64,000 nt of DNA from Brevibacterium sp. JSBI002 (GTDB taxonomy: Bacteria; Actinomycetota; Actinomycetes; Actinomycetales; Brevibacteriaceae): positions 124,001 to 188,000 of the forward strand of contig NZ_CP110341.1 in NCBI RefSeq assembly GCF_026013965.1, given 5' to 3'. The notes beneath the pieces were generated by a model, which was not told where the DNA came from, did not search any database, and saw only the letters and a list, made by a program, of their open reading frames with translations. This document shows positions 37,041-49,531 of this stretch, piece after piece; positions within the stretch are counted from its first letter, which is position 1; each line of letters opens with the position of its first letter. The translations under genes were made by a program, and so were the position numbers.

Positions 37041-38339
37041 TTGACAGCTACCAACCTGGCACCGACGAAGAAGGGCTTCCCCGCGGGGTTCACCGAGGAG
37101 AAGCTCGACGAGACCCGCATCCGACTCGACACGCGCCGGACAGGCTTCTCGCTCGAAGCTCCGTTCTACACGGACCCGAGCCTCTTCAATCTCGACATGC
37201 AGGCCATCTTCGGTCAGCACTGGGTCTTCGCGTGCAGCGTCGCCGAGATCCCCGAGCCGGGTGACTACGTCACGCTCGACTACGGCCCGTACTCCCTCAT
37301 CGTCCTGCACAATGATGACGGCGGCGTCAACGTCCTCCACAACGTCTGCCGGCACCGCGGGGCACGAGTCCTCACCGATCCGCAGGGAACGACGGGCAAC
37401 CTCGTCTGCGGCTACCACTCGTGGACGTACTCTCCCGAGGGCGACCTCATCCACGCCTCGGCGCCGGGGGAGATGACCTTCGACAAGTCCTGCTACGCGC
37501 TCAAGCGCGCGCACGGGAAGATCGCCGCCGGACTCGTGTTCATCTGCCTGGCCGAAGAGCCGCCGACGGATTTCCACGAGACCGCGAAGATCTTCGAGCC
37601 CTACATCGCCCCTCATGAGCTGGCGAAGACGAAGGTCGCCTATCAGCAGAACATCGTCGAAGAGGGCAACTGGAAGCTCGTGATGGAGAACAACCGCGAG
37701 TGCTACCACTGCGACGGCCACCCGGAGCTCGCGTGCTCGCTGTTCCCGACCTGGGGCCTGACCGACGAGACGATCCCACCCCACCTCGAAGACGTCTGGG
37801 ACCGCAACCAGCAGGCGCAGGCCTCCCTCGAATACCGCTGCCGCCGCTACGGCCTGCCCTATGAGGTCGTCGAAGAACTCGACACCCGCGTCGGCGGCAT
37901 CCGCATCTCCCGCGAATCGCTCGACGGAGCGGGGGAGTCCTTCTCGGCAGACGGGCGCCGGCTGTCGAAGAAGCTGCTCGGCGACCTCCCGGACTTCCGC
38001 CTCGGCCGCTGCTCGATGCATCTGCAGCCGAACTCCTGGTTCCACCTCCTCGGCGATCACGTCATCACCTTCGCGGCATTCCCGATCAGTGCCTCGAAGA
38101 CCCTCGTGCGCACCACCTGGCTCGTCGCCGACGACGCCGTCGAAGGCGTCGACTATGACCTTGAAACCCTCACGCACACGTGGAAGCAGACGAACCTGCA
38201 GGACAAGGCCTTCGTCGAACTCTGCCAGCAGGGAGCGGCGAGCCCGTTCTACGAGCAGGGACCGTATATGAAGAGCGAGTATCAGGTCGAAGCCTTCATC
38301 AACTGGTACGTGCAGCGGATGCGGGAGCACGTCGGATGA
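37041..38339 (+). CDS. gbcA: Rieske oxygenase alpha subunit (glycine betaine monooxygenase-like)
   Basis: 432 residues. Rieske [2Fe-2S] ligands C-x-H and C-x2-H are in VCRHRGARVL and LVCGYHSWTYSP; the mononuclear iron site follows in MENNRECYHCDGHPEL. In this family GbcA N-demethylates betaine to dimethylglycine, releasing formaldehyde; proline-betaine and carnitine demethylases are close alternatives. Start is TTG at 37041, behind AAGGGAGATGAGCA. The stop overlaps the reductase start (ATGA). The adjacent formaldehyde dehydrogenase and dimethylglycine oxidase favour a betaine substrate. Confidence 0.85.
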   Translation: MTATNLAPTKKGFPAGFTEEKLDETRIRLDTRRTGFSLEAPFYTDPSLFNLDMQAIFGQHWVFACSVAEIPEPGDYVTLDYGPYSLIVLHNDDGGVNVLHNVCRHRGARVLTDPQGTTGNLVCGYHSWTYSPEGDLIHASAPGEMTFDKSCYALKRAHGKIAAGLVFICLAEEPPTDFHETAKIFEPYIAPHELAKTKVAYQQNIVEEGNWKLVMENNRECYHCDGHPELACSLFPTWGLTDETIPPHLEDVWDRNQQAQASLEYRCRRYGLPYEVVEELDTRVGGIRISRESLDGAGESFSADGRRLSKKLLGDLPDFRLGRCSMHLQPNSWFHLLGDHVITFAAFPISASKTLVRTTWLVADDAVEGVDYDLETLTHTWKQTNLQDKAFVELCQQGAASPFYEQGPYMKSEYQVEAFINWYVQRMREHVG

Positions 38340-39850
38340 GGTCCTCCGCTGTGCCCGCGCTGCCGCTGGCCCAGCGGGTGCGCGGACTGGAGATGCCGTG
38401 GAACCGCGTGCTCTCGAGCGCCTCGGAGCCGGCCGGAGCCGCCACAGCCCTGGGGCCATGGCACCCGCAGGAATTCGCCGCCGAATGCGTGGAGACCATC
38501 CCCGAGGCGGGAGGGATGATGGTCTTCGTCTTCCGTCGCATGGACGGGGCGCCCCTGGCGTTCCGATCTGGGCAGTACATCAACATCGACTTCCCCATCG
38601 ACGGACCGAATGCCGAACCGGTCTCGCGCAGCTATTCGATCTCCTCGGCGCCGACCGAGCCGTGGACGTTCTCGATCACGATCAAACGCGACCCCAAGGG
38701 AAAGGTGTCGCCCTGGGCGCATGACCACCTCCGCCCCGGCACCGTCCTCGACATGCTCGGCCCGGTCGGCGCCTTCCACCTCGCAGATTACGACCGGCGA
38801 GCACGGTTCCTGCTGCTCGCGGCCGGAGCCGGGATCACCCCACTGATGTCGATGATCCGCACCGTCCACTCCCTGCCCGGCCAGGCCGATGTCGTCCTCC
38901 TCTACCACGGAGCCGCACCCGACTCCTTTGCCTTCTCCGAGGAGCTCGACTTCCTCGCGAACGTGGATTTCCGGATCAAGGTCATCTACTGCCTCGGCGA
39001 TCGGGAATGCGGCGACGAATGGGAGGGACGCACGGGACGCCTGTCGACGTCGCTGCTCGACGAACTCGTCCCCGACGCCAACGGTCGGCAGGTCTTCGCC
39101 TGCGGCCCGGAGGGGTACCTCAACTCCGCGACCGAACTGCTGCGCACCGTCGGCGTCGACGACACCTCAGTGTTCATGGAGTTCTTCTCCGGAGACCGTG
39201 AGATCCGTGCCGAATACGCCGAGGAAGTCGCCATCGCCGGCGAGATCGCCGAGGAGATCGCGGCGACGACCGAGGAGTACTTCGAGTCCCAGCCGGCCGC
39301 GCTCGACATGTACGAACCCGAGTACGACGCCGACGGACCGGTCGAGGCCGTCGGCGCACCGACCGAAGCAGTCGACGCCGAGGCGGTCGTGCCCGTCGAC
39401 GCCGAGGTCGAGATCGAGGTCGTCGGCGTCACTGATGAGAACCTGGCCGAGGCGGGGCCTGATTCAGCGTCCGACGCTGGGTCCACGGTCCCGGCTGGGG
39501 ATGGGGCGGCCGCCTCGGCGGGGGAATCGGGCGACGATGACGAAATCGCCGTCGTCGACCCGGCCGCACTGCCGACTGTGGGGCAGGGTGAGCACACGAT
39601 GTCGTTCGTGCGCACCGGCCTCAACGTCTGCGTCGGGGAGGACGAAACGGTCCTCCAAGCCGCGCGGAAGGCGGGGGTGAAGATCCCCGCGAACTGTCAG
39701 GAGGGCATGTGCGGATCCTGCAAGGTCGTCAAACTCGACGGCGACGTCGAGATGAACCATCTGGGCGGCATCCGCGCCCGCGAGATCGACGCCGGGAAGT
39801 TCCTGCCGTGCTGCTCGACGGTGAAGACCGACCTCGTCATCGACGCCTGA
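38336..39850 (+). CDS. gbcB: Ferredoxin-NAD(P) reductase partner of the Rieske oxygenase, with long acidic insert
   Basis: 504 residues. FAD domain with SRSYSISSAPT, NAD(P) domain with AAGAGITPLM and FACGPEGYL, then a [2Fe-2S] ferredoxin domain from about residue 418 (NCQEGMCGSCK, fourth cysteine pair in LPCCST). Between them, residues ~290-418 are an Asp/Glu/Ala/Val-rich low-complexity segment absent from usual GbcB proteins (about 370 residues). That segment's DNA contains three GCCGAGGCGG-class motifs. It delivers electrons to the oxygenase. ATG start overlaps the oxygenase stop. Confidence 0.85.
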   Translation: MRSSAVPALPLAQRVRGLEMPWNRVLSSASEPAGAATALGPWHPQEFAAECVETIPEAGGMMVFVFRRMDGAPLAFRSGQYINIDFPIDGPNAEPVSRSYSISSAPTEPWTFSITIKRDPKGKVSPWAHDHLRPGTVLDMLGPVGAFHLADYDRRARFLLLAAGAGITPLMSMIRTVHSLPGQADVVLLYHGAAPDSFAFSEELDFLANVDFRIKVIYCLGDRECGDEWEGRTGRLSTSLLDELVPDANGRQVFACGPEGYLNSATELLRTVGVDDTSVFMEFFSGDREIRAEYAEEVAIAGEIAEEIAATTEEYFESQPAALDMYEPEYDADGPVEAVGAPTEAVDAEAVVPVDAEVEIEVVGVTDENLAEAGPDSASDAGSTVPAGDGAAASAGESGDDDEIAVVDPAALPTVGQGEHTMSFVRTGLNVCVGEDETVLQAARKAGVKIPANCQEGMCGSCKVVKLDGDVEMNHLGGIRAREIDAGKFLPCCSTVKTDLVIDA

Positions 39851-39897
39851 ACCGGGCGCTGACCACCCTATTCGTTCAGTGAGTCGAAGGAGACCAC

Positions 39898-43871
<3,974 letters not shown>

Positions 43872-43901
43872 GCCGAGGCGGCAGTCGCTGCCGAAGCTCA
43901 T

Positions 43902-43969
43902 CGAAAAACGCACGGAGCGTCGAGAAACGGGCGCGGACACCCGTTTCTCGACGCTCCGCCCGTTTTTCG
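43902..43969. terminator. Strong hairpin ending in T-run
   Basis: CGAAAAACG...CGGAGCGT...CGAGAAACGGG pairs with CCCGTTTCTCG...ACGCTCCG...CGTTTTTCG over 28 bp with a two-base mismatch and an 8-nt loop. It is 30 bases past the dimethylglycine oxidase-like gene, with a T-rich 3' arm, so a good bidirectional terminator. Confidence 0.85.
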
Positions 43970-44108
43970 GCGGCTGGGCCTGTGGGGGTGTGTCGAAGGC
44001 CGACACCAATGTTCCATATGGTGGATTTTCTTTGACCAGCTGATGGGACCGGGAAAGTATGAGAGGACAGTGCTCGTTCCGCTGAGCCCGGTACCCGAAG
44101 GAGTGTCC

Positions 44109-45272
44109 ATGTCCTCACCTGCGATCATCGGCTGGTCCCACGGCAAGTTCGGTCGGTCCGAATCACCGCTGCCCCAGATGATGGCCGACGTCGCCCGCGA
44201 CGCCATCGCCGAGGCGGGACTGGAGCCGGCCGACATCGACGTCATCCACGTCGGCGTGTTCAACAACGGACTCTCCCGGCAAGGCTTCGAAGCCGCACTG
44301 CCGGGCACCGCGTTCCCCGAACTCGCCCGCACACCCGCTCACCGGCACGAGAACGCCTGCGCTACCGGCTCCGCCGCAATCTTCGCAGCCCACGACTCCA
44401 TCGCCGCCGGCCGCCACAAGACCGCCCTGGTCATCGGTGCCGAACGCATGACCCAGGCTTCCGGCCACGACGTCAATGAAGTGCTGCTCAGCGCCAGCTT
44501 CCGGGAAGAGGAAGAGCACTATAAGTCCTTCGCCGGAGTCTTCGGCGAGATCGCCCGCCAGTACTTCGACCGCTATGGCGACCACTCCGAAGCACTCGCG
44601 AAGATCGCCGCAAAGAATCACGCCAACGGATCGCAGAATCCGCTGGCGCACATGCAGAAGGACCTCGGCTTCGACTTCTGCAACACCGTGAGCGAGAAGA
44701 ACCCGTACGTCGCCGAACCCCTGCGCCGCACCGACTGCTCGATGGTCTCCGACGGGGCCGCAGCCCTGGTCCTGGCCGCCGAGGATGTCGCCGCCTCCGC
44801 ACCGCAGGCCGTGACCTGGAGAGGCATGGGCAACGCCAACGACGTCCTGCCGCTGTCCCAACGCGACCCGCTCGAGATGGCCGGCGCCCGGGCCGCCATG
44901 AATCAGGCGCTGACAGCCGCCGGCATCGGCATCGACGACCTCGACTTCCTCGAGACTCATGACTGCTTCACCATCGCCGAACTCCTCGAATACGAAGCCT
45001 TCGGACTCGCCGCCCCTGGTCAGGGGCACACCCTGCTCGACGAGGGTGCCACCGAGGTCGGCGGCCGCCTACCCGTCAACCCCTCCGGCGGACTCAAAGC
45101 CAAAGGCCACCCCATCGGCGCCACCGGTGTGTCCATGCACGCCCTCGCCGCCGCACAGCTGACCGGCCGCTCGCCCGGCATCCAGGTCGAGGCCCCGGAG
45201 CTCGCCGGAGTCTTCAATATGGGCGGTGCCGCCGTATCGAACTTCGCCTCCGTCCTCGAGCGCGTCCGCTGA
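44109..45272 (+). CDS. Thiolase-like protein (SCP-x/acetyl-CoA acetyltransferase type)
   Basis: 387 residues. Nucleophile-type Cys84 in HENACATGSAAIF; the C-terminal GHPIGATGVSMHALAAAQ histidine is conserved, and DTHDCFTIAELLEYEAF-like segment (HDCFTIAELLEYEAFGLA) is typical of SCP-x thiolases. Such proteins often work with DUF35 partners, not seen here. Its overlap with the next gene (TGATG) and shared block suggest degradation of an acyl-CoA. ATG at 44109 follows GAAGGAG. Confidence 0.85.
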   Translation: MSSPAIIGWSHGKFGRSESPLPQMMADVARDAIAEAGLEPADIDVIHVGVFNNGLSRQGFEAALPGTAFPELARTPAHRHENACATGSAAIFAAHDSIAAGRHKTALVIGAERMTQASGHDVNEVLLSASFREEEEHYKSFAGVFGEIARQYFDRYGDHSEALAKIAAKNHANGSQNPLAHMQKDLGFDFCNTVSEKNPYVAEPLRRTDCSMVSDGAAALVLAAEDVAASAPQAVTWRGMGNANDVLPLSQRDPLEMAGARAAMNQALTAAGIGIDDLDFLETHDCFTIAELLEYEAFGLAAPGQGHTLLDEGATEVGGRLPVNPSGGLKAKGHPIGATGVSMHALAAAQLTGRSPGIQVEAPELAGVFNMGGAAVSNFASVLERVR

Positions 45273-46921
45273 TGCGCGCCATCTCCCAGACGTCCCCGGC
45301 CAAGGACTTCACACCCACACCTCGGCGCGGGGTCAACGTCTCTCACTTCCTCACCCAGACAGCCCGCCGCCTGCCCGACAACCTCGCCGTCGTCGACGAC
45401 GACCACGGGCAGCGCTGGACCTGGGCCGAACTCGATGCTCGCGCCGAAGCGCTCGCCGCCGCCCTGCAGGCCGGTGGCGTCGACCGCCGTGACACTGTCC
45501 TCCTCGTCTCGGCCAACCACGCCGAGGTGATCCAGTCCTTCTGGGGAATCCTGCGCTCCGGCGGCGTCATCGCCCCACCGAATGCGGCCCTGTCGACCGA
45601 GGAGCTGCTCGGCATCAGCGCCGAAGTCGCCCCTGCCGCCGTCATCGCCGACCGCGCCCACGCCGACTTCGTCACCGCCCTCAAAGACACCGGCTTCACC
45701 GACCCCGTCTTCTGGATCGGCGACCTGCCCACAGCCCAGGCGGCAGCCGCACCGGCAGAGGCCGTCGACTCGACTGTCGACGAGGACGACCCCTGCTGGT
45801 ACTTCTTCACCTCCGGGTCGACCGGGCGACCCAAGGCCGCGACGTTCACGCACCGCCATCTCGGCGCGGTGCTCATGAATCACCGCTGCGACCTCTTCCC
45901 CAACGAGGCCGAGACCGGGGCGTCCCTCGTGCTCGCACCGCTGTCGCACGGGGCGGGCATCCACATGCTCGGGCAGGTCTTCGGCGGCACCCCGTCGATC
46001 ATCCACCCAGGTGGCAAGCCCAGCATGGAATCCCTGTGGCCGGCCATCGACGCCTACGGGATCACGAACGCCTTCACCGTCCCGACCATCCTCAACCGCA
46101 TCGCCGCCGGTTATCCGACGGGCCGCGGACCCGAGGACCACACCCTCGAGCGCGTCATCTACGCCGGCGCCCCGATGCTCGCGACCGACCAGGCCCAGGC
46201 ACTCGAAAGGCTCGGGCCCTGCCTCGTCCAGTACTTCGGACTCGCCGAGGTGACCGGAGCGATCACGATCCTCCGCCCCGAGGATCACGGAGCCATCCCC
46301 GTCGATGACGCCGGAATCGGCACCTGCGGACGCGCCCGCACCGGAGTCGAAATCGTCATCGTCGACGAGACCGGGGCGCAGCTGCCCGCCGGTGAGCAGG
46401 GCGAAGTCTGTGTGGCCGGACCGACCGTGTGCGCCGGCTACCTCGGCCGCCCCGATGCGAATGCCGAATCCTTCGCCGGAGGGCTCTTCCACACCGGCGA
46501 TGTCGGCTACCTCGACGAACGCGGGTACCTCTTCCTCACCGGCCGCAAGTCCGATATGTACATTTCCGGCGGTTCGAACGTCTACCCCCGCGAGATCGAG
46601 GAGCTCCTCCTCACCGACACCGAGGTGGCCCAGGCCGTCGTCGTGGGCGTGCCCGACCCGCAGTGGGGCGAGATCGGCGTGGCCGTCATCGAACGCGCGC
46701 CGTCGACCGGGAACGGAGGTGCCCGTGACAGAAGTGCGGGCGACGGAGGTGCCGACGACCTGGCCGAGCGGTTGACCGCGCTGTGCAAGTCTGGGCTGGC
46801 GAAATACAAGGTGCCCAAGGAGATCCACTTCGTCGAGACCATGCCGGTCACCGCCTACGGCAAACTCGCACGCAAGGAACTCAAAGCCGAATACTCCCAA
46901 GGACGGGGCAGCGCACGATGA
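45272..46921 (+). CDS. Acyl-CoA synthetase (AMP-forming)
   Basis: 549 residues. Adenylation motif YFFTSGSTGRPKAATFTH, adenylate motif FGLAEVTGA, hinge GRKSDMYISGGSNVYPREIE and C-terminal catalytic Lys in ITAYGKLARKEL-like end (VTAYGKLARKELK). Lid loop between residues about 480-505 is Gly/Asp/Arg-rich and atypical. Start shares one base with the thiolase-like stop; the stop overlaps the SDR start. Substrate acid unknown. Confidence 0.9.
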   Translation: MRAISQTSPAKDFTPTPRRGVNVSHFLTQTARRLPDNLAVVDDDHGQRWTWAELDARAEALAAALQAGGVDRRDTVLLVSANHAEVIQSFWGILRSGGVIAPPNAALSTEELLGISAEVAPAAVIADRAHADFVTALKDTGFTDPVFWIGDLPTAQAAAAPAEAVDSTVDEDDPCWYFFTSGSTGRPKAATFTHRHLGAVLMNHRCDLFPNEAETGASLVLAPLSHGAGIHMLGQVFGGTPSIIHPGGKPSMESLWPAIDAYGITNAFTVPTILNRIAAGYPTGRGPEDHTLERVIYAGAPMLATDQAQALERLGPCLVQYFGLAEVTGAITILRPEDHGAIPVDDAGIGTCGRARTGVEIVIVDETGAQLPAGEQGEVCVAGPTVCAGYLGRPDANAESFAGGLFHTGDVGYLDERGYLFLTGRKSDMYISGGSNVYPREIEELLLTDTEVAQAVVVGVPDPQWGEIGVAVIERAPSTGNGGARDRSAGDGGADDLAERLTALCKSGLAKYKVPKEIHFVETMPVTAYGKLARKELKAEYSQGRGSAR

Positions 46922-47841
46922 GCACTACAGAGACGGCAGCCGTGTCAGTGCCGACAGGTAGGTTAGTCGGCACGACGATCATGGCCATCGGCTGCGGCAC
47001 TCCGGACGGGGAGGTGAACAACGGCTTCGCCGCTGCGATCGGATTCCTTAGCGAGGGAGCGAAGGTCTGCATCGTCGACCGTGACCCGAGGGCGCTTGAC
47101 GAAGCGACGCGGGCCCTCGCCGAGGTGGTTGCCCGGGCCGACTCGAACTGCGCGGTCACGGCTGGGCGGGGCCGCCTCGACGGGGTTGTTCTCAATGCGG
47201 AGGTCGATCTCGACGCTCAGCTGACCACGGTCGTCGCAGATGTCGGCGACGAAGACTCCCTGGCAGCGGCGTTCGCGCACTGTGCCGACCTCCTCGGTGG
47301 ACCGACCGTGCTCCATTACAACGTCGGAATCGTCGTCAACGGAGGAGTCGACGAACTCGAGACCGACGGCTTCAGGCGCGCCCTCGACATCAACCTCACC
47401 GGGGCGTTCTCGGCGATCAAACATGCTCTGCCGCATATGCGCGCGGCCGGGCGCGGGTCGATCATCACGGTGTCCTCGGTCGGCGGCATGCGCTACATGG
47501 GGTATGACTACCCGGCGTATGCGGCATCGAAGGCCGGACTCATCGAACTGACGAAGGTCGTCGGCGCGCAGTACGCCTCCGAAGGCATCCGTGCGAACTC
47601 GATCGCCCCCGGCCTCATCGAGACCCCGCTCATCCATCGTTCGATCTCGGGCCACTACGACTCGGTCGAGGAGATGCTCGAAGCCCGTCACGCGCAGTCG
47701 CCGACGGGGAAGATGGGCAAGCCCGAGGACGTCGCGGACCTCGCGGTGTTCCTCGCATCAGGCGAATCGGCTTACATCAACTCCACGCTCATCCCCGTGG
47801 ATGGGGGACTGACCCATTACGCGGGGATGCCGAAGCGATGA
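46918..47841 (+). CDS. Short-chain dehydrogenase/reductase
   Basis: 307 residues. SDR core recognised by the active-site YPAYAASKAGLIELTKVVGA (Tyr-x3-Lys) with the catalytic Ser in ITVSSVGGM, and the C-terminal FLASGESAYINSTLIPVDGG. The cofactor loop is unusual: TTIMAIGCGTPDGEVNNGFA replaces the usual TGxxxGIG, and an insertion of about 25 residues (ADSNCAVTAGRGRLDG) follows the first strand pair. It may bind NAD(H) weakly or differently. It overlaps the ligase stop, so it is in the same operon. Confidence 0.8.
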   Translation: MSTTETAAVSVPTGRLVGTTIMAIGCGTPDGEVNNGFAAAIGFLSEGAKVCIVDRDPRALDEATRALAEVVARADSNCAVTAGRGRLDGVVLNAEVDLDAQLTTVVADVGDEDSLAAAFAHCADLLGGPTVLHYNVGIVVNGGVDELETDGFRRALDINLTGAFSAIKHALPHMRAAGRGSIITVSSVGGMRYMGYDYPAYAASKAGLIELTKVVGAQYASEGIRANSIAPGLIETPLIHRSISGHYDSVEEMLEARHAQSPTGKMGKPEDVADLAVFLASGESAYINSTLIPVDGGLTHYAGMPKR

Positions 47842-47934
47842 GGTTGCGGTTCGCGCGGCCGGCGGCGGTCGCCTCGGCGGGGGCCTGACCCTACCGAACC
47901 CACAGACAGTGAAATAACAGAAATCAAGGAGGCG

Positions 47935-48975
47935 ATGGTGCCGAGAACACGGACGACGAGGACCATGCTCGTTTGGTCCGCCGTACTGATGGTGTGCGCC
48001 CTGCTGCTGGCAGGGTGCGGAACGAACTTCGGCACCACCGACGACGGAAAGCAGCGCTACCGGTGGAAGATGACGGTGACGACCGGGTCGACCTCGACGT
48101 GGTACCTCGCGGCGGAGAAGCTCGCGAAGGACCTCGAGAAAGAGACCGACGGCCGGATCACCATGAAGATCTTCACCAGCGAACGACTCTCTGCAGGTGA
48201 ACCGACGGCCGGAGTCGAACAGCTCATGGACGGGGCGAAGGACTTCTCCTACAACTCGCCGATCATCTACGCCGGAGTCGACCCGCGCTTCGGCGCTGTC
48301 ACCGCTCCCTTCATCTTCGACTCCGTCGAGGACGGCCAGAAGGCGCTCGACGGCAAGGGTGGCGACGTCTACGCCGACTACCTCGCCGAACGGGGCGTGC
48401 ATCTGCTCGGCTTCGGCGAATCCGGCATGCGGCAGCTGACGAACACGCACCGGCCCATCCACACGCCCGACGACATGAAGGGCATGAAGTTCCGCATCCC
48501 CGGCTTCGGCATGTACACCGACCTCTACCGCGGACTCGGCGCGAACCCGACGACGATGCCCTTCGGTGAGGTCTTCACGGCCCTGCAGCAGGGAGCCATC
48601 GATGGTCAGGAGAACCCGATCGACGTCATCTACTCGGCGAACCTGCAGGAGGTCCAGCCGTACCTGACGCTGTGGAACTACTCGTACGATCCGCTCATCC
48701 TCGGCATCAACAAGGACCTCTTCGACTCCCTGACGCCTGAGGACCAGAAGCTCGTGACCCGCCTGGCAGGCGAGGCCAACGACTTCCAGATCAAGAAGAA
48801 CCGCGACGGCGAAGAGAAGCTCATCGCCGAACTCGCCGACTCCGGCATGGAGGTCAACGAACTCAGCGACGAGGAGAAGGACGCCTTCCGCGCCAAGCTG
48901 GGGCCGATCTACAGCGAATACCGCAAGGTCTGGGGACCGGACATGTCCCAGGCGTTCATCCCGAAAGGACTGTGA
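47935..48975 (+). CDS. dctP: TRAP transporter substrate-binding lipoprotein
   Basis: 346 residues. Signal peptide with lipobox LLLAGCG (Cys about residue 28), then the DctP fold: GSTSTWYLAAEKLAKDLEKE, the arginine motif GMKFRIPGFGMYTDLYRGLG and ALQQGAIDGQENPIDVIY. Captures an organic acid outside the membrane for DctQM. ATG at 47935 follows GGAGG. First gene of a tight dctPQM set. Confidence 0.93.
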   Translation: MVPRTRTTRTMLVWSAVLMVCALLLAGCGTNFGTTDDGKQRYRWKMTVTTGSTSTWYLAAEKLAKDLEKETDGRITMKIFTSERLSAGEPTAGVEQLMDGAKDFSYNSPIIYAGVDPRFGAVTAPFIFDSVEDGQKALDGKGGDVYADYLAERGVHLLGFGESGMRQLTNTHRPIHTPDDMKGMKFRIPGFGMYTDLYRGLGANPTTMPFGEVFTALQQGAIDGQENPIDVIYSANLQEVQPYLTLWNYSYDPLILGINKDLFDSLTPEDQKLVTRLAGEANDFQIKKNRDGEEKLIAELADSGMEVNELSDEEKDAFRAKLGPIYSEYRKVWGPDMSQAFIPKGL

Positions 48976-48976
48976 G

Positions 48977-49531
48977 ATGAGAGCCATCAGATTCTTCGAG
49001 GACTGGGTCGTCATCGCCTCATTCATGGTGATCGTCGTCGTCACCTTCGTCAACGTCCTCTCCCGCTACATCTTCAAGGCCTCATTGGCCTTCTCCGAGG
49101 AGATCACCATCAACCTCCTCGTCGTGCTCACGATGATGGGAGCCGTGGTCGGGATCCGCCTCGGCGCGCATCTCGGGTTCACCTATCTCGTGGAGAACGC
49201 AAAAGGCAGCGTGCGCCGCGTCCTCCTCATCACCGGCACCACGCTCATCGTCGTTTTCCTCGCCGTCCTCCTCATCTGGGGCGGCGAGATGACGATCGCG
49301 CAGGGACTGCGCGGCCGGGCGACACCATCGCTGGGTATCCCACAGTGGCTGTTCACCCTGTCCATTCCCTTGGCCGGGCTGCTCGGAATCATCCGCAGTC
49401 TTCAGGCCCTGCGGACGGCTCTGCATGAGGACACCTCCGCCGAGGCGGTCGTCGAGCGGCTCGCCAGCGAAGCCGCTCCGACCATCGACTCGTCCGAATT
49501 CTCCTCTGACCTCGAAGGAGGCCGGAAATGA
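48977..49531 (+). CDS. dctQ: TRAP transporter small membrane subunit
   Basis: 184 residues, four hydrophobic segments. DctQ pattern IVVVTFVNVLSRYIF and AFSEEITINLLVVLTMMGA with RLGAHLGFTYLVE. Starts one base after the dctP stop and overlaps dctM by four bases. The C-terminal tail is Glu/Ala-rich (SAEAVVERLASEAAPT) and carries one GCCGAGGCGG motif. Confidence 0.92.
   Translation: MRAIRFFEDWVVIASFMVIVVVTFVNVLSRYIFKASLAFSEEITINLLVVLTMMGAVVGIRLGAHLGFTYLVENAKGSVRRVLLITGTTLIVVFLAVLLIWGGEMTIAQGLRGRATPSLGIPQWLFTLSIPLAGLLGIIRSLQALRTALHEDTSAEAVVERLASEAAPTIDSSEFSSDLEGGRK

Noticed and set aside
35886..38459. 857-codon minus-strand frame across the LysR and Rieske genes
   Set aside because: Antisense to the Rieske oxygenase and out of frame with LysR; composition is Arg-rich and non-family.
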